A DNA stretch of 64,000 bases from Bryoerythrophyllum caledonicum. Its lineage: Eukaryota > Streptophyta > Bryopsida > Pottiales > Pottiaceae. This document shows, one piece after another, positions 25,336-35,699 of the stretch. Position numbers and translations under genes: made by a program. The stretch covers positions 22,764,462 to 22,828,461 of the forward strand of contig OZ020517.1 in NCBI GenBank assembly GCA_963971425.1, in the 5' to 3' direction. The notes beneath the pieces are model-generated. The model saw nothing but the letters and a program-made list of their open reading frames with translations. It was not told where the DNA came from and did not search any database. The stretch's first letter is position 1, and the number at the start of each line of letters is the position of its first letter.

Positions 25336-27300
25336 AAATTGTTTCTCAACTTCCAACTTTGACAGCCTCCCTAGAGTTGATAATTTATTATTTCAGCGTG
25401 AAATTTTTGTCACAAGATCATTGTTATGTTGATAACATGTGAGCAAATTTTCAAAACCAAGAGATACACACAAAAATAGCTATTCAAAATCTACCAACGT
25501 ATGTAACCACAATAACCAATTCAAGGACATGGTGAAAATGTTGAAATATCTTTGACACCTCATGCTTCCTCATTGAACTTATCCATGTGACACAACGCCT
25601 AATTATAAATGCATCTTAAAAAAATCAATATCATCCAAATGTTGAAGTGTGGAGTTGTCACATCAAGAAGAAACCACTTGCATCATACACGCATGACAAC
25701 GTTTCCTCCTCTAAATATCAATTGAGCACTATTGTGTAAACTTAAGGGAATGTTGTGTGTGATTTGTGATCATTGAATGTTGGAGTACTGGTGAGAGCAG
25801 AGAGAAAGAGTGTGTTCTGTGTGGGACATGGAGTGATGTGTTGCCTGGTTAATTTAGGCATACTTGCTTATGTTTATTGAGTGATGTGTGTATGGTTATT
25901 CATGTAGCTTATGCCTGCAAACTTACATAAATTAGTAATGCATGCTTATGCCTGTTGAGTGATGTGTATGTGGTTATTCCTACTAAGCTGAGTGATGTGT
26001 ATGTGGTTATGCCTAATGATTGAGTGATGTGATTAAGTGATTGTTGTTGATTGACTCATTCTATATGAAATTGTTAATGTTGTGAATGAGTGTTTAAGGT
26101 TTTGTTAGCCTAATAAAAGAAAGTCCAACATATTTTAGATGGCGATTTTAGATGAAAATCATGGACGTATTGTAGGTATGAGTGAGGGAGGGAGTACTCA
26201 AGTTCAAATCGCAGCCACTATCGGAGTCTCCATTAGAACGGTTGAGAGGTTGGTAAAAAAACTTAGAGAAGATGGAATTTACAAGTGCGAACCTTGTGGT
26301 GGAAGTCACACTACAAAACTTAGTGATAGAGATGTGTGTAATGTGTCGTGTTATTCAAAAAATAATCGTCACGCGTCAGTATCAGAGATTGCAAATATAT
26401 GCCCTACTCTAGTGTGAGGACGTACCATTCAAAGGCTCTTAAGTAGAAGTGGCATTTTCAGCCAAATTCCAGTTAAAAGACCTTTTTAGACACCTCGTCA
26501 CATACATCAAAGGTTGGCTTTTACTCATAAGTACCGTCGATGGAGCGCAAAAGATTGGGAGCATATTGTTTGGAAAAGTGAATCTTCCATTGAGATTGGG
26601 AAAATTTTGAGACAAGTTCATGTTTGAAGAACTGCATATGAGTGTTTTTCATCCAATTGTATAGTTCCTACTTTTAAAAGTGGACAAACTTCCTGGGATG
26701 CATTTGTTGGAGGGAAAAAGTCAAAACTTGTTTTTATGCTTAAAAATCGACTTTCTGCAAAGGATTTCGTGGAAATGGTTTAAAGGAAAATTATCTTATT
26801 TCATGGGCAAAGTTCTACATGCAGTGCTCATGAAAGATGGCGCACCCGTCCATTGCAGCAAAATATGTGCAAAATGGAGATAAAAGCGCCTTCTTGAGTG
26901 GCTCAGTGGGCATGCAAACTCTCCCGATCTCAATCCTTTGGAAAACCTATGGAAGATTCTAAAAGACGGAGTACAACGTGATAAGGCATGTCCTAGAAAC
27001 ATAGATTCGTAAAAGGTAGTTCTTCAAAGAAAGTGGAAGTTAGTTAGTAATACAAAGCTCCTTCAATTATGTCATACTATGCCTTCTAGGTTACAAGTAG
27101 TGATCGACGCTAGTGGAGGACATACACGTTGGTAAATTTTGAATAACTATTTTTGTGTGTATCCTTTGGCCTTGAAAATTTTCACACATGTTATCAACAT
27201 AACAATGATCTTGTGACAAAATTTCATGTTGAAATAACAAATTCTCAGCCCTAGGGAGGCTGTCAAAGTTGGAAGTTGTGAAACAATTTTCCCCTTTGTT
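25330..27300 (+). mobile_element. Decayed Tc1/mariner-type transposon with long inverted ends
   Basis: The left 170 bp (25330-25502) and the right end (27122-27299) are inverted copies; both contain CCAACTTTGACAGCCTCCCT, ACAAGATCATTGTTATGTTG and GATACACACAAAAATAG. Between them lies a broken transposase (listed separately). Together they define an element of about 1.97 kb. The exact outer ends and a TA duplication could not be fixed because of the tandem copies on the left. Confidence 0.75.
26139..27135 (+). pseudogene. Tc1-like transposase, broken
   Basis: Starts MAILDENHGRIVGMSEGGST with a helix-turn-helix (QVQIAATIGVSIRTVERLVK). A stop follows at 26415 and the homologous sequence then continues through several stops and frame changes. 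Recognisable transposase pieces are GGKKSKLVFM, the second catalytic region KDGAPVHCSKICAKWR (Asp present) and, after another stop, NSPDLNPLENLWKILKDG, the C-terminal acidic-residue motif. The catalytic motifs are thus largely visible but the frame is destroyed. It lies inside long inverted repeats. Cannot be functional as read. Confidence 0.8.
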
Positions 27301-27493
27301 GCTTTCCCAAATTGGCTTTGTATACAAATGTGCTTTGTTGCTTTCCCCTAGTATACAATGTGCCTCATTTTGTTGAGACTCCTTATTCTTCTATAAATTA
27401 TTCAATGCGGTAATATTTCATCCAAAACATCATCCTTATAGGATGTGACTTTGCTTTTGAATATATAAAAATTTAGTTGCAAATTCAGGAAGT

Positions 27494-27677
27494 ATTTATG
27501 AACTTCTTCATGAACAACTACAAATTGAATGTTGATGTTGACGGGAATGCCAGAATCAACATACGTAGGGGCACATCAGCAAAGCATTTATGAACTTCTT
27601 CATGAACAACTACAAATTGAATGTTGATGTTGACGGGAATGCCAAAATCAACATAAGTAGGGGCACATTAGCAAAGC
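27494..27677 (+). repeat. 92-bp direct tandem duplication
   Basis: ATTTATGAACTTCTTCATGA begins at 27494 and again at 27586; the two 92-bp units differ at only a few positions. Non-coding. Confidence 0.9.
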
Positions 27678-27689
27678 AGTGGCAATCAA

Positions 27690-28140
27690 GCCACTACTCT
27701 ATATTTTTGTGCACCATCATCTTTTCTTCAGGTAAAATCTTTGTGTGTGATCAGAAAATCATTTTTTGAAATAGCAGGAAGGAGATTATATACCTCTCAC
27801 ATACTATAAATAGCCATTGATTGCTTTAAATATATGTTACTTACTCTATATATCCGGGATAGTATATGTCATATTGCCATTAAAATACTCAAATATTTTA
27901 CTTAAAAAAATCATTTCGGTATCACCTAATTCAATATTAATGAATCGGCTATCAAATTTTAATGAAAAGCGCATTGAATTGACTCCTCAAAAGAGCACAT
28001 GTGATTTATAACTCACAATGTTCAAAAGACAAAGTGATTCCTCCAAAAGGTTTTGTCCTAAAGGATATCACCTTCGGATGAATACTCTTTGGTGTAGAAC
28101 CGGCAGATGTTCCAAACAATTACATGACAAAAAAAATTCT
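27690..28140. other. AT-rich intergenic, no gene seen
   Basis: No conserved frame or repeat recognised. Confidence 0.4.
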
Positions 28141-28357
28141 ATTATACATAGAGATACTAGTGGAACCCGCGTCCTCCAGACACAATATTGTTTTGTGTTA
28201 AGTCCCACTTCCCCCAACTCCATCCCCGTCCCCAATCCCATATCCTCCAACCCCAAGTCCCACGTTCCCGTCCCCAATCATGTAGTCATGTATCATTGGG
28301 TCGGTTTCAACACAAATACAAAAAAATCTAACTATTGTATACATCTATTCTTACACC

Positions 28358-28593
28358 TTAATCCTTAAACGTCAAAAGGTGCCACTAGTAGCCACAATAT
28401 TTTACATATATGGTGTTGTATTTCAACATGATTAGGTTTAAATATTGAAATGACCTCCAAACAAAAGATGTTAATTGAAAAATCTTCAATCCAAAGATGT
28501 AAGTATTGCTAAACTTCAACACATGCACACTGTATTTTATAGGGTAAAATACGTGCATGTATGTATGGTTCCCGACTGACGTTTAAGCATTAA
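28358..28593 (+). mobile_element. R2 element with intact TTAA sites
   Basis: TTAA at 28358-28361, then TCCTTAAACGTCAAAAGG. The right end CTGACGTTTAAGCA is followed by TTAA at 28590-28593. The 228-bp body is the reference copy of R2. The first and last 13 bp are inverted repeats with one or two mismatches. Confidence 0.85.
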
Positions 28594-28665
28594 GGAGAAT
28601 TAATCTGAAGGCATGGGATGGTTTTGCGGGTTCAGTGGAGAGGATATCTTTGAGGCTTTATAAAA

Positions 28666-28916
28666 TCAATGAAGAATGCAGTATCTTTGCAGCTGTCCGA
28701 GCATTATTGTCTCCATGACCTTAGAAAGATCAGCAGCGTGTATGTACATTTGACGCCTCCCAATGCTAGCCCAACCTGAAAGCACCATCAACCGTCCAGA
28801 GCAGAAGAATCAGTGATAAACAACTGGAAATGCATCGAGATCATGAAATGAAAGAATAGATGATCAAAATTTCCTCGAGAGTCTACTCACATTTGTGACC
28901 CGGGATTTTGTGTATC
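28666..28916 (-). pseudogene. Two terminal exons of an unidentified gene
   Basis: Exon a (28916-28891) and exon b (28775-28666) are flanked by clean AG and GT sites and join in phase through a split Cys codon. Together they encode IHKIPGHKC + WASIGRRQMYIHAADLSKV + METIMLGQLQRYCILH and a stop. The regular, phase-consistent coding sequence argues for a real gene, but I do not recognise the family and no further exons are visible upstream. The Tc1 relic begins about 400 bp away at 29290. Probably a 3' remnant left by transposon-associated loss of the 5' part; a working gene with exons I missed is the alternative. Confidence 0.4.
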
Positions 28917-29289
28917 CTACAATACAGTAACTGCCAAAACTGAGTACGAAATAGCTTAGTCTACCATTAGCCATTTTATATTTTATAATTTACTGCATTT
29001 AATGTCAAATTAGTTGACAGCTCAAGTATACATGCAAGTAAATGATGTGGCTACCAAATTACAAGTCCAACAATGAAAAATAATTTGAGAAAGATATAGA
29101 TCAAAGTAAATTAGCTCTAAAACTAAGTTATGCTCACACTTGGATTACGCAATGAATGCTACAAATCTGACATGCACCAGTGGTTTTCTAGATCTGATTT
29201 TTTGGATGGGCATGTTCTTGGCCTTTACATTTATAGTTGTGTCCCTATTCAGTGCACATCATGTATGTAAATTGAGCAAAATGGTTTCA

Positions 29290-30410
29290 TTGAGGTCTCT
29301 GTTGCTAGTAGAAAGCAGATAGAAGAAGCTACTTTAGAGAAGTTGAGGAGGGGTGAAAGTACTAGAAATGTTACTAGAGATTTGCAAGTATCTCAAAGTT
29401 GGGTTGCACAATTTCGTAAGCAACATTTGAGTGAGTTGAGTGTTGTGAATTGCAGTTTTGGTGGTAGGCCACAGGTGTACAGTGCAGCGCATTGCAAGGC
29501 TTGTATTAGAGAAATCATTGTAGGTGGCTTAGAAAGTGCACACAAAGTTGGAAATTACTTGAGAGAAGAGCTTCATGTTGGTATGGGTGATAGTACTGTG
29601 AGGAGAGTGTTACAAAAAGCAAGTTTGAAATGTAAAGTGAAGCAAAAGAAACCAAAATTCACACTTCTTTAAACTAAGGGACAATTAGAATTTGCTAGAC
29701 ATCATTGCCATTGGACTGATGATGATTGGGATTGGGTAGTATTCTCTGATAAAAAAAAAATCAACCAATTTTGCTTTGATGGTAGTAGTTGGGTGTTAGT
29801 TTCGTGATGGGTAGAGTAGAAGTGCTGGAATGGTGCAACAAATTGTCAAGTTTGGAGGTGGGGAAGTGATGATGTGGGGTCGCATGACTCCGAGTGGCCC
29901 TGGTATGATGTGTAGGATTAAGGGAAGAATGGATGAGTACATATATAGAAAAATTTTAGAGCGAGAATTGATTCATACACTGCATGCATACAATTTAGAT
30001 CCTGCCAATTTGATTTTTCGACACAATTATAATGACTTGAAACATACATCCAATAGTGTGAGCCGTTGGCTAAATTTGCAAGAATTCACTCTTTTGAAGT
30101 GGCCGGCGCAATCTCCGGACTTGAATCCAATCAAACATTCTAGGCAAATTTAAACGTTGATTGAACCAATATGAGAGACCTCCCAAAGGAATGTTAGAAT
30201 TGTGGGAGCGTGTTGAGAATTGTTGGGCTTCATTTACTCCCAATGACTGTAAGAACTCGTGTAGAAGCATGCCTAAGCGCATTGCAGCTGTTATAGCTGC
30301 TAAAGGTAGGTGCATAAATTTTAACTTTGTTCCAGCTAGTGTGAGCACAACTGAGTTTTGGAATGAACTTCACCATACTTTTCTTTTGTACATGCATACT
30401 TGTGTGTAAT
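29290..30410 (+). pseudogene. Second Tc1/mariner-like transposase, inactive
   Basis: A different family from the copy at 26139. The HTH region is STRNVTRDLQVSQSWVAQF and is followed by a second helix-turn-helix (GDSTVRRVLQKASLKCK). After a stop at 29670 the frame resumes FARHHCHWTDDDWDWVVFSDK (first Asp present) and then VKFGGGEVMMWGRM. The second catalytic region reads FRHNYNDLKHTS where HDNDPKHTS is usual, so the Asp position is altered. The third reads AQSPDLNPIKH, with the catalytic acid replaced by Lys. A frameshift near 30150 separates the C-terminal part. It therefore lacks both stop-free coding and two catalytic residues. No terminal inverted repeats found. Confidence 0.85.
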
Positions 30411-31000
30411 AGACCTCAATTCCCATGGAAGTATGACTGATTACAAGGGTAATCCTAAGCAATTTATGGTTTCATTTTTGGTGCATCCAATTTCCTTACA
30501 TTGTTTGTTGAATTTCAATATGTTGTGTTTGTACTCAGTTTTGGCAGTCACTGGATATGTGTGACACACCTAATCTACATTGCATTATACATTGTTGAAT
30601 CCAAACCACATAGGCGGCCGGAGTTATGTCATGTCATGTCACCTAATATATTTGTCATGTTTACATCCTTATCATTTGTCAAATTTAGTGAAATTAGAGC
30701 CGAAGTAAAAGCCTATAAATAGAAGCATAGAAACAAAAGTGTCAAATCTTCCCAAAACGTAGATAAGCTTGACCGCACGAACAGATGCACGGAGACCGAT
30801 TCTATCATTATTATAGATTGACGCAATTATTACTATGTTTTACGCATGTCAAATCAGTGTAAATTAAATTGGTTTTACTTTACTACACTGAAATGGGAAG
30901 CAACATCGAGGAGGAAAAAAAAAAAAAAAAAAAGAAGAAAGAGAAACCATGTCGTCTGTTGATTGTTTGAATTTCTGCTTCTTTCTTTTATCCTTTTTAA
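30410..31000. other. AT-rich intergenic, no gene seen
   Basis: Includes an A-rich run at 30915-30933. No conserved frame recognised. Confidence 0.4.
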
Positions 31001-31007
31001 GTTTAAC

Positions 31008-31210
31008 TACACCGTTCCGTGAATATTGTGTAGACTAGACTATTTGAAATTTCCTACACTAACTAAAAATTTACATGCAATTGTTGACTGACACACACTT
31101 GCTTGAGAACAAATACCCAATCAGAACTTGACATGCACATGCTTTGATGGAAATTAGTGTGAGTGATCTACATCAATAATCCCTCTACACTATATTCAGT
31201 GTTTAGTGTA
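31008..31210 (+). mobile_element. 199-bp MITE with TA target duplication
   Basis: The element (31010-31208) begins CACCGTTCCGTGAATATTG and ends TATATTCAGTGTTTAGTG, with TA on each side (31008-31009 and 31209-31210). The ends are imperfect inverted repeats (shared core TGAATATxGTGTAGA). A copy of exactly the same length sits in the copia 3' LTR at 53487-53685. The TA duplication suggests mobilisation by a Tc1/mariner-type transposase. Confidence 0.9.
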
Positions 31211-31622
31211 GTTCATTTGTAAAGCCCCTAACGTTTCAGGAAGAAACCCCTCTATTGATACTAATATAGCTCATGATTATTAAATTCAATTAGCTATGAG
31301 ATTAATGGACTAGTTTAGGGGTCTGTAACTTCAAGTGAAAAACTGTTGTAGCCTTTTTTTTGTGAACTCAAATTAGAGCTCATGTTGTAGCATGATGTTC
31401 TCAGCTGCCAGTCTCCTCTTTGAACTAAATATGGATACTCAAAAATCTTCAGAAGAAATCTTAAATCTTAAAAGACGCCAAAACTCATAGTGTCCTTACC
31501 TTACTTTACAAATTACTCCATGGTATAATATTTTCATTTTTCAACTAAGGACTCCACAAATAAATGAAATAGGATAATCTCATGAGAATCTTTCTAGTGG
31601 TGAAAATAAACAATAGGTTCTT

Positions 31623-32000
31623 TTAACCCCTAAAGTTCCATGACAGTTTTCCTTAAAAACTAGTCCAAAACTGCCACTATCAAAGAGAGGCAAAAAAATC
31701 TCATTTTCAATGACATTTTGGACTTTTAACCATAATATCTTAAAATAGACTTGCACACAAGTATACCATAATATTTTCGTAGCAATCCGCTGCACGGATA
31801 TGAAGATTATAGTGTTTGAATTGCAAGAAAACAAAATTCCGCCCTGCCAAGCAAAGTCAGCCCACTTTGACTTAGCATATCTTGTGACTTTTACACTAAA
31901 GTGTGTTCAAACCCATTACTAATATGACCCATATGATGTTAGCTAATTGTGTGCAAAATTTGGGGTCAAATCAAGGGGTATTACATGTGGACATATATAC
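31623..32000 (+). mobile_element. Left part of an R1 element
   Basis: TTAA at 31623-31626, then CCCCTAAAGTTCCATGACAG and ACTAGTCCAAAACTGCCACT, matching 34115-34190. Similarity fades after about 31830. Confidence 0.7.
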
Positions 32001-32499
32001 TTAAGTGAAAGGGGGTATAAAACCATGAAAATGAGTACAAAAGTGGTAAGAAATTTCTTGCTACATAAACTCTTACAAATTCAAGCATCCCAATGGCTCA
32101 AATGTGCCATTTCTATTTCCACTTAATTTAGAAAATTAGTTGTCTAAAATAATAAAATCTATAGTTTTCGTGAATTTATTGAATTATTCAAGCATTGTAG
32201 GGGCGGTATGAAATTGGGGGCCCTTCGTGAAATAAAGGGCTAGGTCATTCACCTAGTCCCCCTAGAAGTTTGGGTATGCCATGTGGCAGTATGCAAGAGC
32301 TGCCGAGCCCCAGGGCATGCCACTTTTTTATTTTTTATCTATTATTTTGTGGTCTATACTTCTTGGACTTCGTGGGGTCTTCCCTTGCACTTTTATCTCC
32401 CATTGGTTTCGGCTGCCCCACCCTTCTTCCACCCTCTGTGCTCCTACTTACTACCCTTCTTTGACACATGTATTTCATTGTTTACAAGGGTGCCTAGAC

Positions 32500-32696
32500 T
32501 GCCCAACGTCTCCATTTCTCATTTTGAGTGGTACTAACTTTCAAACCATGAAATAAAATAAAACAAATCTCCAGGAAGCTCATATTAGGGACAATCTAGT
32601 ATAATTAAAAAATTTAAATGATTTGTTCCCCCCAAATTTTAGGAACCTACCAAAAATCAAAATCGTCCCTCCAAGGGGAAATGGTCCTCGAAGGGT
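32500..32696 (+). mobile_element. Right part of an R1 element
   Basis: GAGTGGTACTAACTTTCAAA through CCTACCAAAAATCAAAATCG to GGTCCTCGAAGGGTCAA, a degraded R1 right end (normal form GGTCCCTTAGGGGTTAA). With the left part at 31623 it may be one rearranged element of about 1.07 kb. Confidence 0.6.
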
Positions 32697-32856
32697 CAAG
32701 CTATTAATTTAGTAAAGTATATGTGTTTGAGGTAAGATAGTAGCATAGAGTTAGTCAAATGTATAGAGAGAGTCCCTCTCGTGAGGGACTCTTCCGGCTT
32801 AACACCCAGGATGGATTTTGCTTGTTTGCAGACTACCCGGAGAACTCCTCATTGTT

Positions 32857-32932
32857 GTTCAAGATTTACTCCTCATTTTAGTTCAAGATTTACTCCTCAT
32901 TTTAGTTCAATATTTACTCCTCATTTTAGTTC
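32857..32932 (+). repeat. 24-bp tandem repeat, three units
   Basis: GTTCAAGATTTACTCCTCAT starts at 32857, 32881 and 32905 (one base changed in the third). Confidence 0.9.
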
Positions 32933-33436
32933 GTTGCCCCCGGGTTTTTGGCATGAGGGATATCCAACGGGAGGGATTTGGGACGGGAGTCTTGCCGGGA
33001 AGGATATTCTGCGGGGAGAGGTCTTCCGGAATGAAAGGGACCTAAACTCATCCGGGTGATATGTTTGATAGGAGGAGGGTGGTTGGAAAAGTGTGTGGGG
33101 GATGGGATGCTCCATTCACCAAGGCATTCCTTGATGGCGTGTAGGAAGCGGAACTTGAGGCAGATCATGGTAAGACAACACCAAAGCTGCATTGAAACCA
33201 CCTGCAAAGCCACCGCCCTTTGTTTGTCTTTGGGGGTGTTTTTTCCTTAGACAAAGTCCACCGCTCCAATCCTGGCTTTTTCAGATGGGGCGGCTTATCC
33301 TTTTAGATCTCAAAACATGAGACATGTACTTTGGAGATAAATTTATGCCTTGACATGAGGGAGGGGTGTATGTAACAATGTTTGGAGGTATGTGGCGGTT
33401 TTATAACAACCAGGTAAGAATTGTTTGTTTGGTTGA

Positions 33437-33656
33437 TTAACGTCAGTACGGAACCGTACATATAGGCGCGTATTTTATCCTTTAGGGTACAATTATTTTT
33501 TATTAAAGTTTAGCAAGACTTACATCTTTGGATTGAAGTTTTTTCAACTAACGTCATTTATTTGGAGGTCATTTCAATCAATCTGAAGCTTATCATGTTC
33601 AAATACAACATTCTACATAGTAGTGGCCACCATTGGCACCTTTCGACGTATAACCC
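33437..33656 (-). mobile_element. R2 element, minus orientation
   Basis: Reads in reverse like the copy at 28362: GTTTAGCAAGACTTACATCT, CAACTAACGTCATTTATTTGG, ending GGCACCTTTCGACGTATAA. The TTAA is intact on its low-coordinate side (33436 region) and degraded at the other side. Confidence 0.65.
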
Positions 33657-33679
33657 TTGTTACGTACACCCCTCCTTCA

Positions 33680-33865
33680 TACAAGTACGTGTATGGTGTT
33701 GTATGTGAACATGATACGGATGAGATATTGAAATGACCTATTAATGAAAGATGTTGGTTGAAGAATCTTCAATCCAAAGGTGTAGGTCTTGATACATTTT
33801 AAAGCATTCTGCTGAGTAAAATACGGGCATGTATATATGGTTCCTCGATGACGTTTAAGGGTTGA
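33680..33865 (+). mobile_element. R2 element, plus orientation, left-truncated
   Basis: GTGAACATGATACGG, GTTGGTTGAAGAATCTTCAA and the right end GATGACGTTTAAGGG followed by TTGA (33862-33865), a mutated TTAA shared with the next element. Confidence 0.7.
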
Positions 33866-34114
33866 CCCTTAAACGTCATAAGGTGCCGCTGGTGGCCACA
33901 ACATTCTACATGTATAATGTCGTGTTTGAACATGATAAGGTTGAGATCGATTGAAATGACCTCCAAATGAAACATGTTAGTTGAAGAATCTTCAAACTGA
34001 AGGTGTAAGGTGCTTGCTAAACTTTAATACTTTTTTGTATTCTACAAAGTAAAATATGAAGTATGTAAAACATGTGCTTGTCTATACGGTTCCCGACTAA
34101 CGTTTATGGGTTAA
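33866..34114 (+). mobile_element. R2 element, complete
   Basis: CCCTTAAACGTCATAAGG starts directly after TTGA (33862-33865). The right end CTAACGTTTATGGG is followed by TTAA (34111-34114), which is also the left target site of the R1 element. 245 bp without coding capacity. Confidence 0.85.
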
Positions 34115-35040
34115 CCTCTAAAGGACCACGACCACTTTCGCTCAAAAACCAGTCCAAAACTGTCACTGCCAAAAAGAGACATGAAAATCACATTTTAAAG
34201 TGAATTTTGGATTTCAACCGTAAGATCTTTAAATAGACTTCATTATGAACATGCCGTAAAATTTTGGTTGCAATCCACCACACGGATTGATAGATTTTAG
34301 TGTTTGAAGTCAAAACAATGGTTCATTTTCTTCCCTGCGTTGAGTAGATCAGCAGACTTTGACTTCACTTTGTATCAAATTTTTGCATTGTACAAGGTCT
34401 GAATCTTTTACCGATGTCTTAAGCATGATGCTATTTCCCAACACACCAATTTTTAAAGGTAAAAAAGGGGTGTAGCATATTCAAAACAAGTGTGCAAGGA
34501 GTGGAGGTTCAAAAATTGCCATTTCACGTTTTATTTTTTTGTGAACTACGTATGTATTCGAATGATAATCCAAACGGTCAAAAAGAAGGTTTTCACCACA
34601 TATTGTTGTTGAAAAAATTAAAAGTGAAAAATATGATGATCTCTAGGTTTTATGTAGAAAAGATGAATTTTTTTTCCCCCGTTGCCCGAAAATGAGTGAA
34701 AATGTTTGACTTGGAATAAAATGCCTAAACACTAAAGACAAGATTTTTTTGGAAAATTTCCGAAAAAGGAAATATTCTTTATATGTGTGAAAAATCTCAA
34801 TGTCAATAAAAACTTTTGTCAAAATTTTTGGAGGTGCCCGGAGTCCCCACTTTTGGCTTGAAGTGGTACTAACTTTCAAACCACAAATCCAAAAAATAAA
34901 TTTAAAAAAATCTCCACAAAGCTCTTATCAGATCCTATCTTGAAAAAAAAATTCAATCAAGAAGGATTTTTTTCGAATTGTAGGTACATGCCCAAAATCC
35001 AAAATGACCCCGGGGGGACGTTTGGTCCCTTAGGGGTTAA
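34111..35040 (+). mobile_element. R1 element, full-length copy of 922 bp
   Basis: TTAA (34111-34114), CCTCTAAAGGACCA at the left end, TGGTCCCTTAGGGG at the right end, TTAA (35037-35040). The inverted ends match over 14 bp with two mismatches. Conserved internal blocks such as GTTCATTTTCTTCCCTGCGT and CAGACTTTGACTTCACTTTG recur in the copies at 13090, 47600, 61430 (partly) and 63620. Open frames are not shared between copies, so the element is non-autonomous. TTAA duplication plus C-rich short inverted ends is what piggyBac-type elements show. Confidence 0.85.
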
Positions 35041-35088
35041 GGGTTAACAGGGGTTATTGAGTTGGGTAGACAGGTTCTACTGTACAAG

Positions 35089-35134
35089 TGCTGCTGCTGC
35101 TGCAATAAATAAATAAATAAATAAATAAATAAAT
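35089..35134 (+). repeat. (GCT)n and (AATA)n microsatellites
   Basis: Five CTG units followed directly by seven to eight AATA units. Confidence 0.95.
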
Positions 35135-35394
35135 AGATAGAGGGCTTTTCAATCCCAAGGAGAAGAGAGGATATTTTAGGTATTAAGAAGTGAAGTAGAC
35201 CACAAGTAAGCGCATAGTACCATGAAAGTTGAAGATGCTAAGGTTCAGGCTGCATGTCATACTACCTGCTTTTTTTTCAATGATCCATGAGTCTTTCAAT
35301 GTTTCTTCCTTGGACGGGGAGCTTTTGGTCTTCAGATCAAGAAAGCCATCTTGAACTTGTCTTGACCCTTTTTCCCATTTTCAGCATCTACCTT

Positions 35395-35693
35395 TTAACC
35401 CTTTAAGGCTTAACAACCATATATGGGTCGTTTTGGCACAAGAACCTTTGTGGCAAGCTCTGCACCTCGTAGGAAATATACACCATGACTTAGAGGTGGA
35501 GGAAGATGGGCATATATTGAGACCATCGCCACGACAATTGGTGCAAGAATCAACAAGTTACGGCGATTTCCATGAAGTGGAATTGTAGAGTTTTGTGCTA
35601 AAATGTAATTAGTGCGTAGATGCCATTTTGTGTGATGTAGACAGATTGTAGATTCTATTTGGCTAGAATACCTCATCAGCCTTAAAAGGTTAA
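35395..35693 (+). mobile_element. R6 element with TTAA sites
   Basis: TTAA (35395-35398), CCCTTTAAGGCT at the left, AGCCTTAAAAGG at the right, TTAA (35690-35693). The 291-bp body has no similarity to R1 or R2 that I can see, but the termini follow the same TTAA|CCCYTWAA plan. The open frame inside (minus strand) has no recognisable motif. Confidence 0.75.
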
Positions 35694-35699
35694 GAATAA

